From Haloferax sulfurifontis ATCC BAA-897 (GTDB lineage Archaea; Halobacteriota; Halobacteria; Halobacteriales; Haloferacaceae): DNA of 64,000 nucleotides. The notes beneath the pieces are model-generated. The model saw only the letters and a list, made by a program, of their open reading frames with translations, did not search any database and was not told where the DNA came from. The translations under genes and the position numbers were made by a program. The stretch is from positions 124,001 through 188,000 of the forward strand of contig NZ_AOLM01000004.1 of the NCBI RefSeq assembly GCF_000337835.1, read 5' to 3'. Below are positions 53,351 to 60,380 of the stretch, piece by piece (within the stretch, counting starts at the first letter, position 1; the number at the start of each line of letters is the position of its first letter).

Positions 53351-53487
53351 TGAAGGCTACAGGTCAATTCAGCAGCGGCACGACGAAACGTGAGCCGACG
53401 GACATCCTCGTTGAGCGGTTTCTGAACTTGCCGGGGTTTAAAATCTCCATTCGGGTTGGACTAGTCGCAGAATGGCTGTCGCTCTGA
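53350..53487 (+). CDS. 45-residue protein translationally coupled to the STAND gene
   Basis: The ATG shares the last A of the STAND stop codon (TAATG). The frame encodes 'MKATGQFSSGTTKREP', then 'TDILVERFLNLPGFK', and ends 'ISIRVGLVAEWLSL' at TGA 53487. The one-base overlap is a strong sign of coupled translation. A basic N-terminus and an amphipathic hydrophobic C-terminus would suit a membrane-active or binding peptide. Below ordinary gene-calling length; no homologue is recognised. Confidence 0.45.
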   Translation: MKATGQFSSGTTKREPTDILVERFLNLPGFKISIRVGLVAEWLSL

Positions 53488-53549
53488 AAGCAAGGGGTCT
53501 CCAAGATGAGTATGATTCAGTTTCCGGAATAGATAGGTTTGCTGTGCGA

Positions 53550-53720
53550 TTAGTCCTGCTCTGCGTCGTGAACCGGCAGGTCAGTAAGAACCTCCGGATC
53601 GCAGTCGAACGGACTCGGGAGTTCGTCAACGAAGACCGTCTTTCCCGGTTCAACCATCACCTCGGCATCGGCGTGTACCGCCTCACCCTTCTCGTTCTCG
53701 TAGGTCGTGGGGACGAGCAC
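53550..53720 (-). CDS. 56-residue acidic protein
   Basis: GTG at 53720 preceded by AGGTGG, to TAA at 53550. It encodes VLVPTTYENEKGEAVHADAE, then 'VMVEPGKTVFVDELPSPFDCDPEV', and ends 'DLPVHDAEQD'. Strand-like alternation and acidic codon use typical of haloarchaea argue that it is a real gene or a recent remnant. Nothing is known of its function. It converges with the STAND unit. Confidence 0.45.
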   Translation of the reverse strand: MLVPTTYENEKGEAVHADAEVMVEPGKTVFVDELPSPFDCDPEVLTDLPVHDAEQD

Positions 53721-53764
53721 CCACCTTTATCTTACCGGTGGATTATTCTTTGTCATGTGTCCTC

Positions 53765-53839
53765 TCAGGCCTTCTTCTCGCCGCCCTCCGAATGTTCGAT
53801 CATTGGTTCCAGGAGGACCGCCCATTCCGCGACGGTCAT
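53765..53839 (-). CDS. 24-residue possible microprotein
   Basis: ATG 53839 to TGA 53765 encodes 'MTVAEWAVLLEPMIEHSEGG' and EKKA. It lies 44 bp upstream of the 56-residue gene on the same strand and could be its leader peptide or the remains of a longer gene. Short and unsupported by any motif. Confidence 0.25.
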   Translation of the reverse strand: MTVAEWAVLLEPMIEHSEGGEKKA

Positions 53840-54177
53840 GTAGGGCGAACCCCTACTTGCGTGTATGGACGTGAATTTCTTTTTACCGCCACGTGCTGAC
53901 TACATTCCCTGTATTCAGCAGACCACTTCTGTCAGGCGGTGAGGGTTTCACAGAGCCGCTGATTCCAAATCGGACCGTGCCCATCGCTCGGAAACCGTAG
54001 TGGGGACTGTAAGCTAGAAAATCCGGCTTTTGAATTCTCACTTACTGATAGTGTGGGATCGAGTGTGTACAATGTAGAGGTGGTACTTACTGATCATTCC
54101 CAGCGAACGCTGGGTAACTAGTAGTCATTTTTTGAAACCGAAGTAATGAATTGAGAGAGTGTCGATTTGGGTACAGT
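53840..54177. other. gene-poor stretch before the HNH gene
   Basis: 338 bp with no supported gene. It contains a perfect hairpin CCCAGCG-AA-CGCTGGG (54099-54114) and AT-rich tracts (TTTCTTTTTACCGCC near 53876-53890). Codon patterns are broken in all frames; this could be scar DNA from past insertions. Confidence 0.5.
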
Positions 54178-54861
54178 ATGGGAGAGGACAGGAGAGAGGA
54201 TCTGCTTGATGCCCTTCATCGACTGGCGGAGGAGCTCGGTGAAACACCGACGACTACGGAGATGAATGACCAAGGGGAGTATTGGGCATCGCAGTATCAA
54301 AATGAATTCGGGGGGTGGAATGAGGCACTCCGGGAGGCGGGGTTTGAGCCGAATCAGGTGTGGAAAGTGCCGACGGATGATTTATTGAACGAGATCAGGC
54401 AGCTGGCGAGGGAGTTGAATCGAACGCCGACGAAAGAACAGATGGATGATCGGGGGGAGTATTATGGTCGAAGTTATCTGAAGCGGTTTGGGAGTTGGAA
54501 CGAGGCGGTTCATCAAGCGGGGTTCGAGCCGAATCAGCGAATTCCACAGTCTGCGTTCCGAGAGCCTCCTGACGCATGCCGATTGTGTGGTGACGCTCCT
54601 GACGTGGGGTTGGATTTTCACCATTGGCGGTATGGTGAGAACAAAGCGGGGTGTTATCTCTGTCGTGCGTGTCACGATGATGTTCATGCTGCCGGTGCAC
54701 GACCAGATAACGATCCCGGGTGGTTGATGGGCGCTGTCGAGAATTTAATTAGGTGTCACGCGAAACACTCTGAAGAGACGAGTGTGCGGGCAATCACTAC
54801 TCGGTACAATATTCCTTCTGAAGGGCTTGTAGCGTCTGCGATGTCGAATGTAGAGGTGTGA
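54178..54861 (+). CDS. HNH endonuclease with two homing-endonuclease-associated repeats
   Basis: 227 residues. Two tandem about 55-residue repeats of the homing endonuclease associated type ('LLDALHRLAEELGETPTTTEMNDQGEYWASQYQNEFGGWNEALREAGFEPN' and a near copy from about residue 68) bind DNA. After them comes a treble-clef HNH: CRLC (near 136), 'GLDFHHWRYGENKAGCYLCRACHDDVH' with His-His and the second Cys pair. The C-terminal helix 'ETSVRAITTRYNIPSEGLVASAMS' is HTH-like. Stand-alone, not inside an intein or intron here. It could nick a specific phage or plasmid site. Confidence 0.85.
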   Translation: MGEDRREDLLDALHRLAEELGETPTTTEMNDQGEYWASQYQNEFGGWNEALREAGFEPNQVWKVPTDDLLNEIRQLARELNRTPTKEQMDDRGEYYGRSYLKRFGSWNEAVHQAGFEPNQRIPQSAFREPPDACRLCGDAPDVGLDFHHWRYGENKAGCYLCRACHDDVHAAGARPDNDPGWLMGAVENLIRCHAKHSEETSVRAITTRYNIPSEGLVASAMSNVEV

Positions 54862-55033
54862 TTGAAGTTATAGATGATTCACGGGGTCTATCTGTAGCGC
54901 TGAATCCGACCGTGTGCCGTGACCGATACTCATCACGTTTTGCTCACGCCATCCATTGCCAATCTCGGAGGAGTTCAACACCGCCGTCTATTTCCATAGG
55001 TATTATGTCGAGATCACTGTGCGTTCACCTCTG

Positions 55034-55092
55034 TTATCGCACAGTCTGTGCGATAAGACAATTCTTTAAGTATAAATGGACCATGTGCGATA
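55034..55092 (+). promoter_or_regulatory. palindromic operator and TATA box of the serine recombinase gene
   Basis: TTATCGCACAG-T-CTGTGCGATAA (55034-55056) is an exact 11-bp inverted repeat with a one-base centre. A third half-site, TGTGCGATA, lies at 55084-55092, and between them is a TATA-like TTTAAGTATAAA (55063-55074). The arrangement brackets the core promoter, as in autoregulated recombinase genes; the palindrome could also be the recombinase's own recombination (res-like) site. The start codon at 55111 follows. Confidence 0.72.
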
Positions 55093-55110
55093 TCGAGGTG
55101 AGATGACCTG

Positions 55111-55845
55111 ATGATTGCCTGCTACGCGCGCGTCTCCACTACCGATCAGAAACTCCCCCGGCAAGTTAGGTCGGTGCTCTCTTACGTTGAGAACAGCTTC
55201 GACATCGCTATCGACAGCGATGTACGTGAGGTTGCTGACTACGTCGCCGACGAAGATACCGGCGATGAGCCAATCCCACTTGCGGGTGGAGAAGTGGTAC
55301 TGTACTACGACCGGCTCACCGGAACGAACACCGACCGTGACGGGTACCGCGACATGATGAGTGCTATCGACGACGGTCGAGTAGACGCCGTCGTCAGTGA
55401 TGCAGTGAGTCGCGTAAGCCGGTCTCTACGGGACCTCGACCGAACGGCTGAACGGGTCGTTGAAGAGAACGGCGCAGAATTGCATCTGATCAAGGAAGGG
55501 TTTCAGTTGATCCCCGGCGAGGACGACCCGTTCCAACGCGCCCTGTTCCGTCTTCTTGGTGTATTTGCGGAGTTAGAGGCTGAGCTAGCTCAAATGAGGG
55601 CACGGGAGGGTCTTCAGACCCGGATGGAAAGCGACGAAGACTACCGACACGGTCGGGCCCCCTTGGGATTTGTCAAGGATGAGGGAGAGATCAGACCAGG
55701 GCCAGAATACGATCACGTATGCTCGGTCCTGGACCAAGTGAAGAAAGACGAACTCAGTAAACGAAAAGCAGCCAAAGAACTCGGAACAAGTCGGAAGACG
55801 ATCAACCGCTCCCTCAACGAGCGCGAAGAACTGTACGGAATTTAG
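55111..55845 (+). CDS. serine recombinase / resolvase
   Basis: A 244-residue small serine recombinase. The nucleophile is Ser9 in 'CYARVSTTDQKLPRQ', with 'YYDRLTGTNTDRDGYRDMMSAIDDGRVDAVVSDAVSRVSRSLRDLDR' (catalytic Arg region) and the long dimer helix 'RLLGVFAELEAELAQMRAREGLQTRM'. The C-terminus 'LSKRKAAKELGTSRKTINRSLNERE' is a resolvase HTH. The length fits resolvase/invertase rather than large integrase. The palindrome 55 bp upstream is a probable binding site. It could resolve element dimers or invert a segment. Confidence 0.88.
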   Translation: MIACYARVSTTDQKLPRQVRSVLSYVENSFDIAIDSDVREVADYVADEDTGDEPIPLAGGEVVLYYDRLTGTNTDRDGYRDMMSAIDDGRVDAVVSDAVSRVSRSLRDLDRTAERVVEENGAELHLIKEGFQLIPGEDDPFQRALFRLLGVFAELEAELAQMRAREGLQTRMESDEDYRHGRAPLGFVKDEGEIRPGPEYDHVCSVLDQVKKDELSKRKAAKELGTSRKTINRSLNEREELYGI

Positions 55846-55876
55846 ATGGTACGTCTGTTTTCGACTAACTGGGGCA

Positions 55877-56359
55877 CTAACCGACTTCTTCGAGGACTTC
55901 CGACTCCTTGAGGCCGTATTCTGACTCGAAGAACAGCGATTCCGCTGTCACCGCCACAACGCGGTAGTATCGATGTTTCTTGTTGGTGTGACTCGCTCCG
56001 CTAACCTTGATGATGTCGCCCTCAGCTAACTCACTGACATCCATGTGGTATTTCCCATCGATCTTCTGCTTGTCGAGCCACTCTCCGTCAACCGTGTATT
56101 CCTCGTGAGCTCCAGTGACCCTCATAATCCACGGCTTTACGGCCTTGAGATTCGGATGTGCAGAGAGATCCGCCCACGCGACGTACTGCCCATTCACTAA
56201 TTCAACTGCTTCAGCCTCCTCCAGGTCTACATCGTGGTTACGCTGTTGGAGTTCGTTGACGATCTCGTCACGAAATGCTTCGAGTTCCTTGGTTGTGAAC
56301 TCCTCAAGCCCAGACTGTCCTTGCTGCCTCAATTCGGCCGGGGATGGCTTCTGCGTCAT
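55877..56359 (-). CDS. hypothetical protein beside McrBC
   Basis: 160 residues: an N-terminal helical part ('SPAELRQQGQSGLEEFTTKELEAFRDEIVNELQQRNHDVDLEEAEAVELVN'), then 'AWADLSAHPNLKAVKPWIMRVTGAHEEYTVDGEWLDKQKIDGKYHMDVSELAEGDIIKVSGASHTNKKHRYYRVVAV', beta-rich like an OB or SH3-type barrel. Such a domain could bind nucleic acid. TATA-like TTATTTAACC on the minus strand (about 56382-56391) predicts a leaderless start at 56359. It is divergent from mcrB. Family not recognised. Confidence 0.7.
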   Translation of the reverse strand: MTQKPSPAELRQQGQSGLEEFTTKELEAFRDEIVNELQQRNHDVDLEEAEAVELVNGQYVAWADLSAHPNLKAVKPWIMRVTGAHEEYTVDGEWLDKQKIDGKYHMDVSELAEGDIIKVSGASHTNKKHRYYRVVAVTAESLFFESEYGLKESEVLEEVG

Positions 56360-56612
56360 TCTACCGCATCGGGAAATTACCTGGTTAAATAAAGGGGTTA
56401 GCCCCCAATCATAGAAAAGACGCAGGAACACAGCCTGTACGCGCCGATTCCGGACTCACAGTCTGGATGTCCGGCTGTCAGTACGACCATATTGCATGTT
56501 TGGAGGGAAACAACGACTCTGGGACTGAGAATCCCATCTAGCGGTGCAATGGAATCTCCGTAATCCGATAAGGGGAAAGCGGACAGAGGAATTCTCGGGT
56601 TTTTGAATGGGA

Positions 56613-56621
56613 TTTTATATA
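56613..56621 (+). promoter_or_regulatory. TATA box for mcrBC
   Basis: TTTTATATA is centred 28 bp before ATG 56645; the message should be leaderless. The surrounding 56360-56644 region holds no gene. Confidence 0.65.
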
Positions 56622-56644
56622 CTCTGGTGCATCTGTATTCGACA

Positions 56645-57877
56645 ATGAGTGACTCGTCTGACGATAGTTACACTCTCGAAGACGCAAAAGAGGAGATCGG
56701 AATCCTCCGCCGTGTAGCAGACGACGTCGTCGAAGCGATTCATGACGCAGAGAGTGAGGAGGTCTTAGAATTCCTCATCGAAGTCGAGAAGCTTGACGTC
56801 ATCCACGACGGCGAACGTGGTCTCGGTCAAGTGCGACGTGCCGTTCTCGAATCCTCCCGGGCGTCAGATCGTCTCAAACGTGTCGTGAGTCTTCGTGGTG
56901 ACGAAACCCCCGAAGAGATCCTCGTCCCGAACGACGTGGAACGCAACGCCAAAGTCGCGCTCGAAGCCGGTAAGCCAGTCGTCCTGTACGGGCCAACCGG
57001 TACGGGGAAGACGACGTTCGCCAAGCAGCTCGCACGTGAGACTGGAATCGGATATGCCCTCAACACCGCGACACCCTCGTGGACGCCGTCGGACATCATC
57101 GGTGGGATCAGTCCGGACTACACCGGTGACTCGCTAAGCTACCGGACGAAACTCGGGTGCGTATCCGAAGCCGTTCAGCGTGCTCGCCGATTCGACGTCG
57201 AGTACGGCGTCATCCTCGACGAGATCACTCGGGCAGACATCTCGAAGATATTCGGCCCGCTGTACACCGCCATCGAGAACCCCCATCAGACCATTTTCGA
57301 GACCGACGAGGGCGAGACCATCGAACTGGACGAGCGCGTGAACATCATCTGTACGATGAACATGTCCGACCGGACGGTGAACGAACTCGACAACGCGATC
57401 ACCCGCCGGTTCGCCATGATCGAGCTCGACGAGTACGAGGAGGACAAGCGCCGACAGCTGTTCAAAGACTGGATCACCACGCACGTCACCGACCACACGG
57501 ACCTCGGAGAAAGCGAGATCCTCCGCCTGTTCGAGCGGGACTACCAAGGGATCAACCACGGCCACGAATCGACGTCACAAGGGTCGATAATGCGGTTCGG
57601 CCCGATGCATTACCGCGACGTCGCCGTCTTCCTCGGCGTCGGTTGTCGAGAAGGTGGGGAGTACGAGTACGACCAGACCGACGCGGTCGGACAGGCGTTC
57701 CGGACGTACATCGTTCCACGGCTCCTGAACGCCGCCGCGTTCCCGCAGATCGAGCGGATCGCAGAACACTACCGCGCGATGAACGGCGAGTTCGAGGAGT
57801 TCGATCTCGCGCCAGCGGCTGAACTCGCCGAACGAGAACTCGAACAGGAACGACGTCAGATGGGCTCCTACGAGTAA
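56645..57877 (+). CDS. mcrB: McrB-like AAA+ GTPase of a type IV restriction system
   Basis: A 410-residue AAA+ motor. Walker A is 'VVLYGPTGTGKTTFAKQLARETG', Walker B is 'YGVILDEITRADISKIFGPLYTAIE', and the McrB signature is 'NIICTMNMSDRTVNELDNAITRRFAMIEL' (MN..DR, which replaces the usual sensor 1 and gives GTP preference in the family). The about 100 N-terminal residues are helical, with no methyl-DNA-binding domain visible, so target recognition may reside elsewhere. The stop overlaps the McrC start (TAATG). It would translocate DNA and drive McrC cleavage. Confidence 0.9.
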   Translation: MSDSSDDSYTLEDAKEEIGILRRVADDVVEAIHDAESEEVLEFLIEVEKLDVIHDGERGLGQVRRAVLESSRASDRLKRVVSLRGDETPEEILVPNDVERNAKVALEAGKPVVLYGPTGTGKTTFAKQLARETGIGYALNTATPSWTPSDIIGGISPDYTGDSLSYRTKLGCVSEAVQRARRFDVEYGVILDEITRADISKIFGPLYTAIENPHQTIFETDEGETIELDERVNIICTMNMSDRTVNELDNAITRRFAMIELDEYEEDKRRQLFKDWITTHVTDHTDLGESEILRLFERDYQGINHGHESTSQGSIMRFGPMHYRDVAVFLGVGCREGGEYEYDQTDAVGQAFRTYIVPRLLNAAAFPQIERIAEHYRAMNGEFEEFDLAPAAELAERELEQERRQMGSYE

Positions 57878-59637
57878 TGAGCACCGTTGACGAAGTCTAC
57901 GAGTACGGGCAGGACACCTTCAACGTCCCCGAGCGTGGGGAGATCCGGATAGAGGGCTGTCCGTCGTCCATTGCGGACCAGCTTCGTCGCGCGTCGTTCA
58001 CACAGCAGAGTCCCAGCGTCTTCACGAAGAGTCAGGCGGCACTTGACGGCGAGCAGGAGTACGAGGTCGTCACGGTCACCGTAGACGGCGACGAGAACGA
58101 GGTACTCCACGTCGAGGCGACGGACATCATCGGCGTCGTGAGCCTCACGCCGTCGTCGAAGGTGCAGGTCGATCCCAAAATCGACTGGGAGTACATCTTC
58201 GATATGTTGCTGGCTGTGTACGATCAGAACAGGTCTATCGAGTATCACGGAATTCCGCTTCAGGACTTCCTCTCCGACGATATCCACCTCGACGACGTCT
58301 TCGTGGTTCTGGCGATCAACTATCTCGACGGGTTAGAGACGATTCATCGGCAGGGGTACATCCGCGATCTCATCATTCGGCGTGTCGACAGCCTTGATGG
58401 TCGTGGTGAGATCGACGTCGAACAGACGCTCCTGAACCACGCACGCGGGACGCTGGAGCCACACTGGATCCGCAACGAGACCGAGTACGACAACCCCGCG
58501 AACTCGCTGCTGCACTTCGCTGGAAAAACCCTTCTTCGACTCTTCCGGCAGAATTCTCACGAGAACGATCACCCTGCGTACGACCGAATCTTCTCAGAGG
58601 TTCACCGGGAGGTGGAACGCTTGGAGAGTATGGGCGTCGGAAGTGGGTTGGACCGAATGGATGAGTATCGCCGGATCTCGCTCCACGATCTCCCGAAGCA
58701 GCGTCGATACTACCAGAAGGCGTTCGATGTCGCCAAGGCAGTGATGTCGTCGTCGCTCGGCCAACAACTCCGCGACGGCCCGAGAGAGCTCGTCGTGGAC
58801 TATGTGTTGAATATGGAGTCGCTGTTCGAACAGTACTCGCAGGTCGTCATCGAGCGCGAACTCGCGTACATCAAGTCCTACGACCACCTCGGCGATCTCG
58901 ACGACGTGACACCTGTTCGGTCACCGTCGGTGAATCCGTTCGAGGGTGAGGGCCAGATCTACCACGAACCAGACCACGCCCTGCAGGAAGGTGAGGAGAC
59001 GTTGGCCGTGTTGGACTCGAAGTACTACGCTGAAGGCCACGATCCGGTGAAGGAATCGCCGTCTCGGTCACGACTATTCAGCTACGCCTACCTCCTCCAC
59101 GCTGACCGACTCGCGTTCCTGTGTCCGCTGCTTGAACCCAAGCGTCGTCGAGTCGCCCAGACTGGAGCCGAACTACAGATCGTCTCACCCGAGCAGGAGT
59201 TCGCCTTGGACAAGTACGACGACGTCGTCCAGAGCTATCTACACGACGTCCTCGTCACGAGATCTCCCGAACTCGAAGCTTTCCGTGCCGTCGCGGAGAA
59301 CCGACTGTGCCTCGACGGCGTCGAAGAAACGGACCTGACCGACGCGAAGTCGATGAGCGGTCCGTTCACGTTCAAGGACGCTCGGGACTTCTCGCTCCGC
59401 GTCCTCAAGGCCGCTGCCGACGAACACTCGTGGGAAGTTCGTAACCGGTATGACCTAGAGCAAGACGGTGACTGGACGCGAGAACAGATCGAGACTCGCT
59501 GTGAACAGCGCTACGAGCACACGACGACGTGCGTGCCGGTGTTCTGCCGTGAGCACGGACAGGAATGGATCGACCTCTACTTCCTCCAAAACGGATCCAG
59601 TGAGGTGGAGAAGGAAGGCCCGCTGAAACTGCTGTAG
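57877..59637 (+). CDS. mcrC: McrC-like nuclease subunit
   Basis: A 586-residue protein. An N-terminal beta-domain precedes 'VVSLTPSSKVQVDPKIDWEYIFDMLLAVYDQNRSIEYHGIPLQDFL', the usual McrC opening. The PD-(D/E)XK core is 'YHEPDHALQEGEETLAVLDSKYYAEG' (Asp, then DxK) near residue 370. An about 150-residue C-terminal extension ('FTFKDARDFSLRVLKAAADEHSWEVRNRYDLEQDG' onward) is beyond the standard McrC length (about 350-450). It is coupled to mcrB by a one-base stop/start overlap. With McrB it should cut modified DNA. Confidence 0.88.
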   Translation: MSTVDEVYEYGQDTFNVPERGEIRIEGCPSSIADQLRRASFTQQSPSVFTKSQAALDGEQEYEVVTVTVDGDENEVLHVEATDIIGVVSLTPSSKVQVDPKIDWEYIFDMLLAVYDQNRSIEYHGIPLQDFLSDDIHLDDVFVVLAINYLDGLETIHRQGYIRDLIIRRVDSLDGRGEIDVEQTLLNHARGTLEPHWIRNETEYDNPANSLLHFAGKTLLRLFRQNSHENDHPAYDRIFSEVHREVERLESMGVGSGLDRMDEYRRISLHDLPKQRRYYQKAFDVAKAVMSSSLGQQLRDGPRELVVDYVLNMESLFEQYSQVVIERELAYIKSYDHLGDLDDVTPVRSPSVNPFEGEGQIYHEPDHALQEGEETLAVLDSKYYAEGHDPVKESPSRSRLFSYAYLLHADRLAFLCPLLEPKRRRVAQTGAELQIVSPEQEFALDKYDDVVQSYLHDVLVTRSPELEAFRAVAENRLCLDGVEETDLTDAKSMSGPFTFKDARDFSLRVLKAAADEHSWEVRNRYDLEQDGDWTREQIETRCEQRYEHTTTCVPVFCREHGQEWIDLYFLQNGSSEVEKEGPLKLL

Positions 59638-59641
59638 CGCG

Positions 59642-60025
59642 TTAGAATGGCGCGACGAGCCACTCTCCCTCTTCTTTTCGTTCGAGTTGTGGGCCGAAAA
59701 CCTGCTGGAGAGAGTAGAGGGCGTCGTCGTACCGGAGATCGTAGGTCTTCCCGCTTCGGTGGAACGAGCCTTCGACGACGAACTGTATCGTGGGGCTTTG
59801 ATATTCCAGATCGTTCGCGCGTTTGTCCATCTCGCGGGCGAGTTCGTTTGCGACGTCGTCGTCACTCAGCGCATCCGCGAGCCCGACGACACTCACTTTC
59901 TGCGGGACATCGTCTTCCTTGAGTCGCTGGAGGAACTCCTTCACGGGAATCTGATGTTCGAAGGTTTCGTAGCCACCTTCGATGACGAGATTATACCGTC
60001 CGGGAATCTGTCCGGGAGCTGCCAT
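59642..60025 (-). CDS. hypothetical protein, convergent with mcrC
   Basis: 127 residues: 'MAAPGQIPGRYNLVIEGGYETFEHQIPVKEFLQRLKEDDVPQKVSVVGLADALSDDDVANELAREMDKRANDLEYQSPTIQFVVEGSFHRSGKTYDLRYDDALYSLQQVF'. A beta-alpha-beta pattern with a charged helix; no recognised family. Convergent with mcrC, whose stop lies 4 bp away, suggesting that it belongs to the same module. It could be a regulator or accessory subunit. Confidence 0.65.
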   Translation of the reverse strand: MAAPGQIPGRYNLVIEGGYETFEHQIPVKEFLQRLKEDDVPQKVSVVGLADALSDDDVANELAREMDKRANDLEYQSPTIQFVVEGSFHRSGKTYDLRYDDALYSLQQVFGPQLERKEEGEWLVAPF

Positions 60026-60138
60026 TACCTACATAACGGCTTCGAGGGTTGAAAAATGGGTGCGTTTGCCTGACTGGAAACGTCCGTGGAGTGTGACGCG
60101 TTGTGCCGATTATCCGCATATGAGGAACCGAAGGCAAA

Positions 60139-60263
60139 GGCTCTGTTGAAACCCTCTTGCCGTCTTGCGATTTGTTGAGACGCTAGTTTCGCATCGGATC
60201 CGCGAAAACCGGTCGGGAGAATCGCTCTTCCCGATGTCAGCTCTGAAGGATTTCAACAGAGCC
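60139..60263. mobile_element. 125-bp MITE with 8-bp target-site duplication
   Basis: The termini are GGCTCTGTTGAAA (60139-60151) and its exact reverse complement TTTCAACAGAGCC (60251-60263). The element is bracketed by AAGGCAAA at 60131-60138 and 60264-60271, a perfect 8-bp target duplication. There is no open frame within, so it is a non-autonomous miniature element moved by a related transposase. An 8-bp duplication is usual for the IS1595 group; that assignment is inferred. It fills most of the 355-bp gap 60026-60380. Confidence 0.88.
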
Positions 60264-60380
60264 AAGGCAAAATAATCCGCCACGTTGTCCTCACGCGTTT
60301 CGGTCATACACGTATTCACATTTGTACAGACAGGATGTCAACCGACTCATGAAGCAGGCACCTTTTTCCCGACTCCCCGG

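Noticed and set aside
53438-53843. Overlapping 71- and 123-codon frames after the STAND gene
   Set aside because: Low-complexity or hydrophobic translation with no haloarchaeal acidic bias; the alternative minus-strand 56-residue frame has better coding character.
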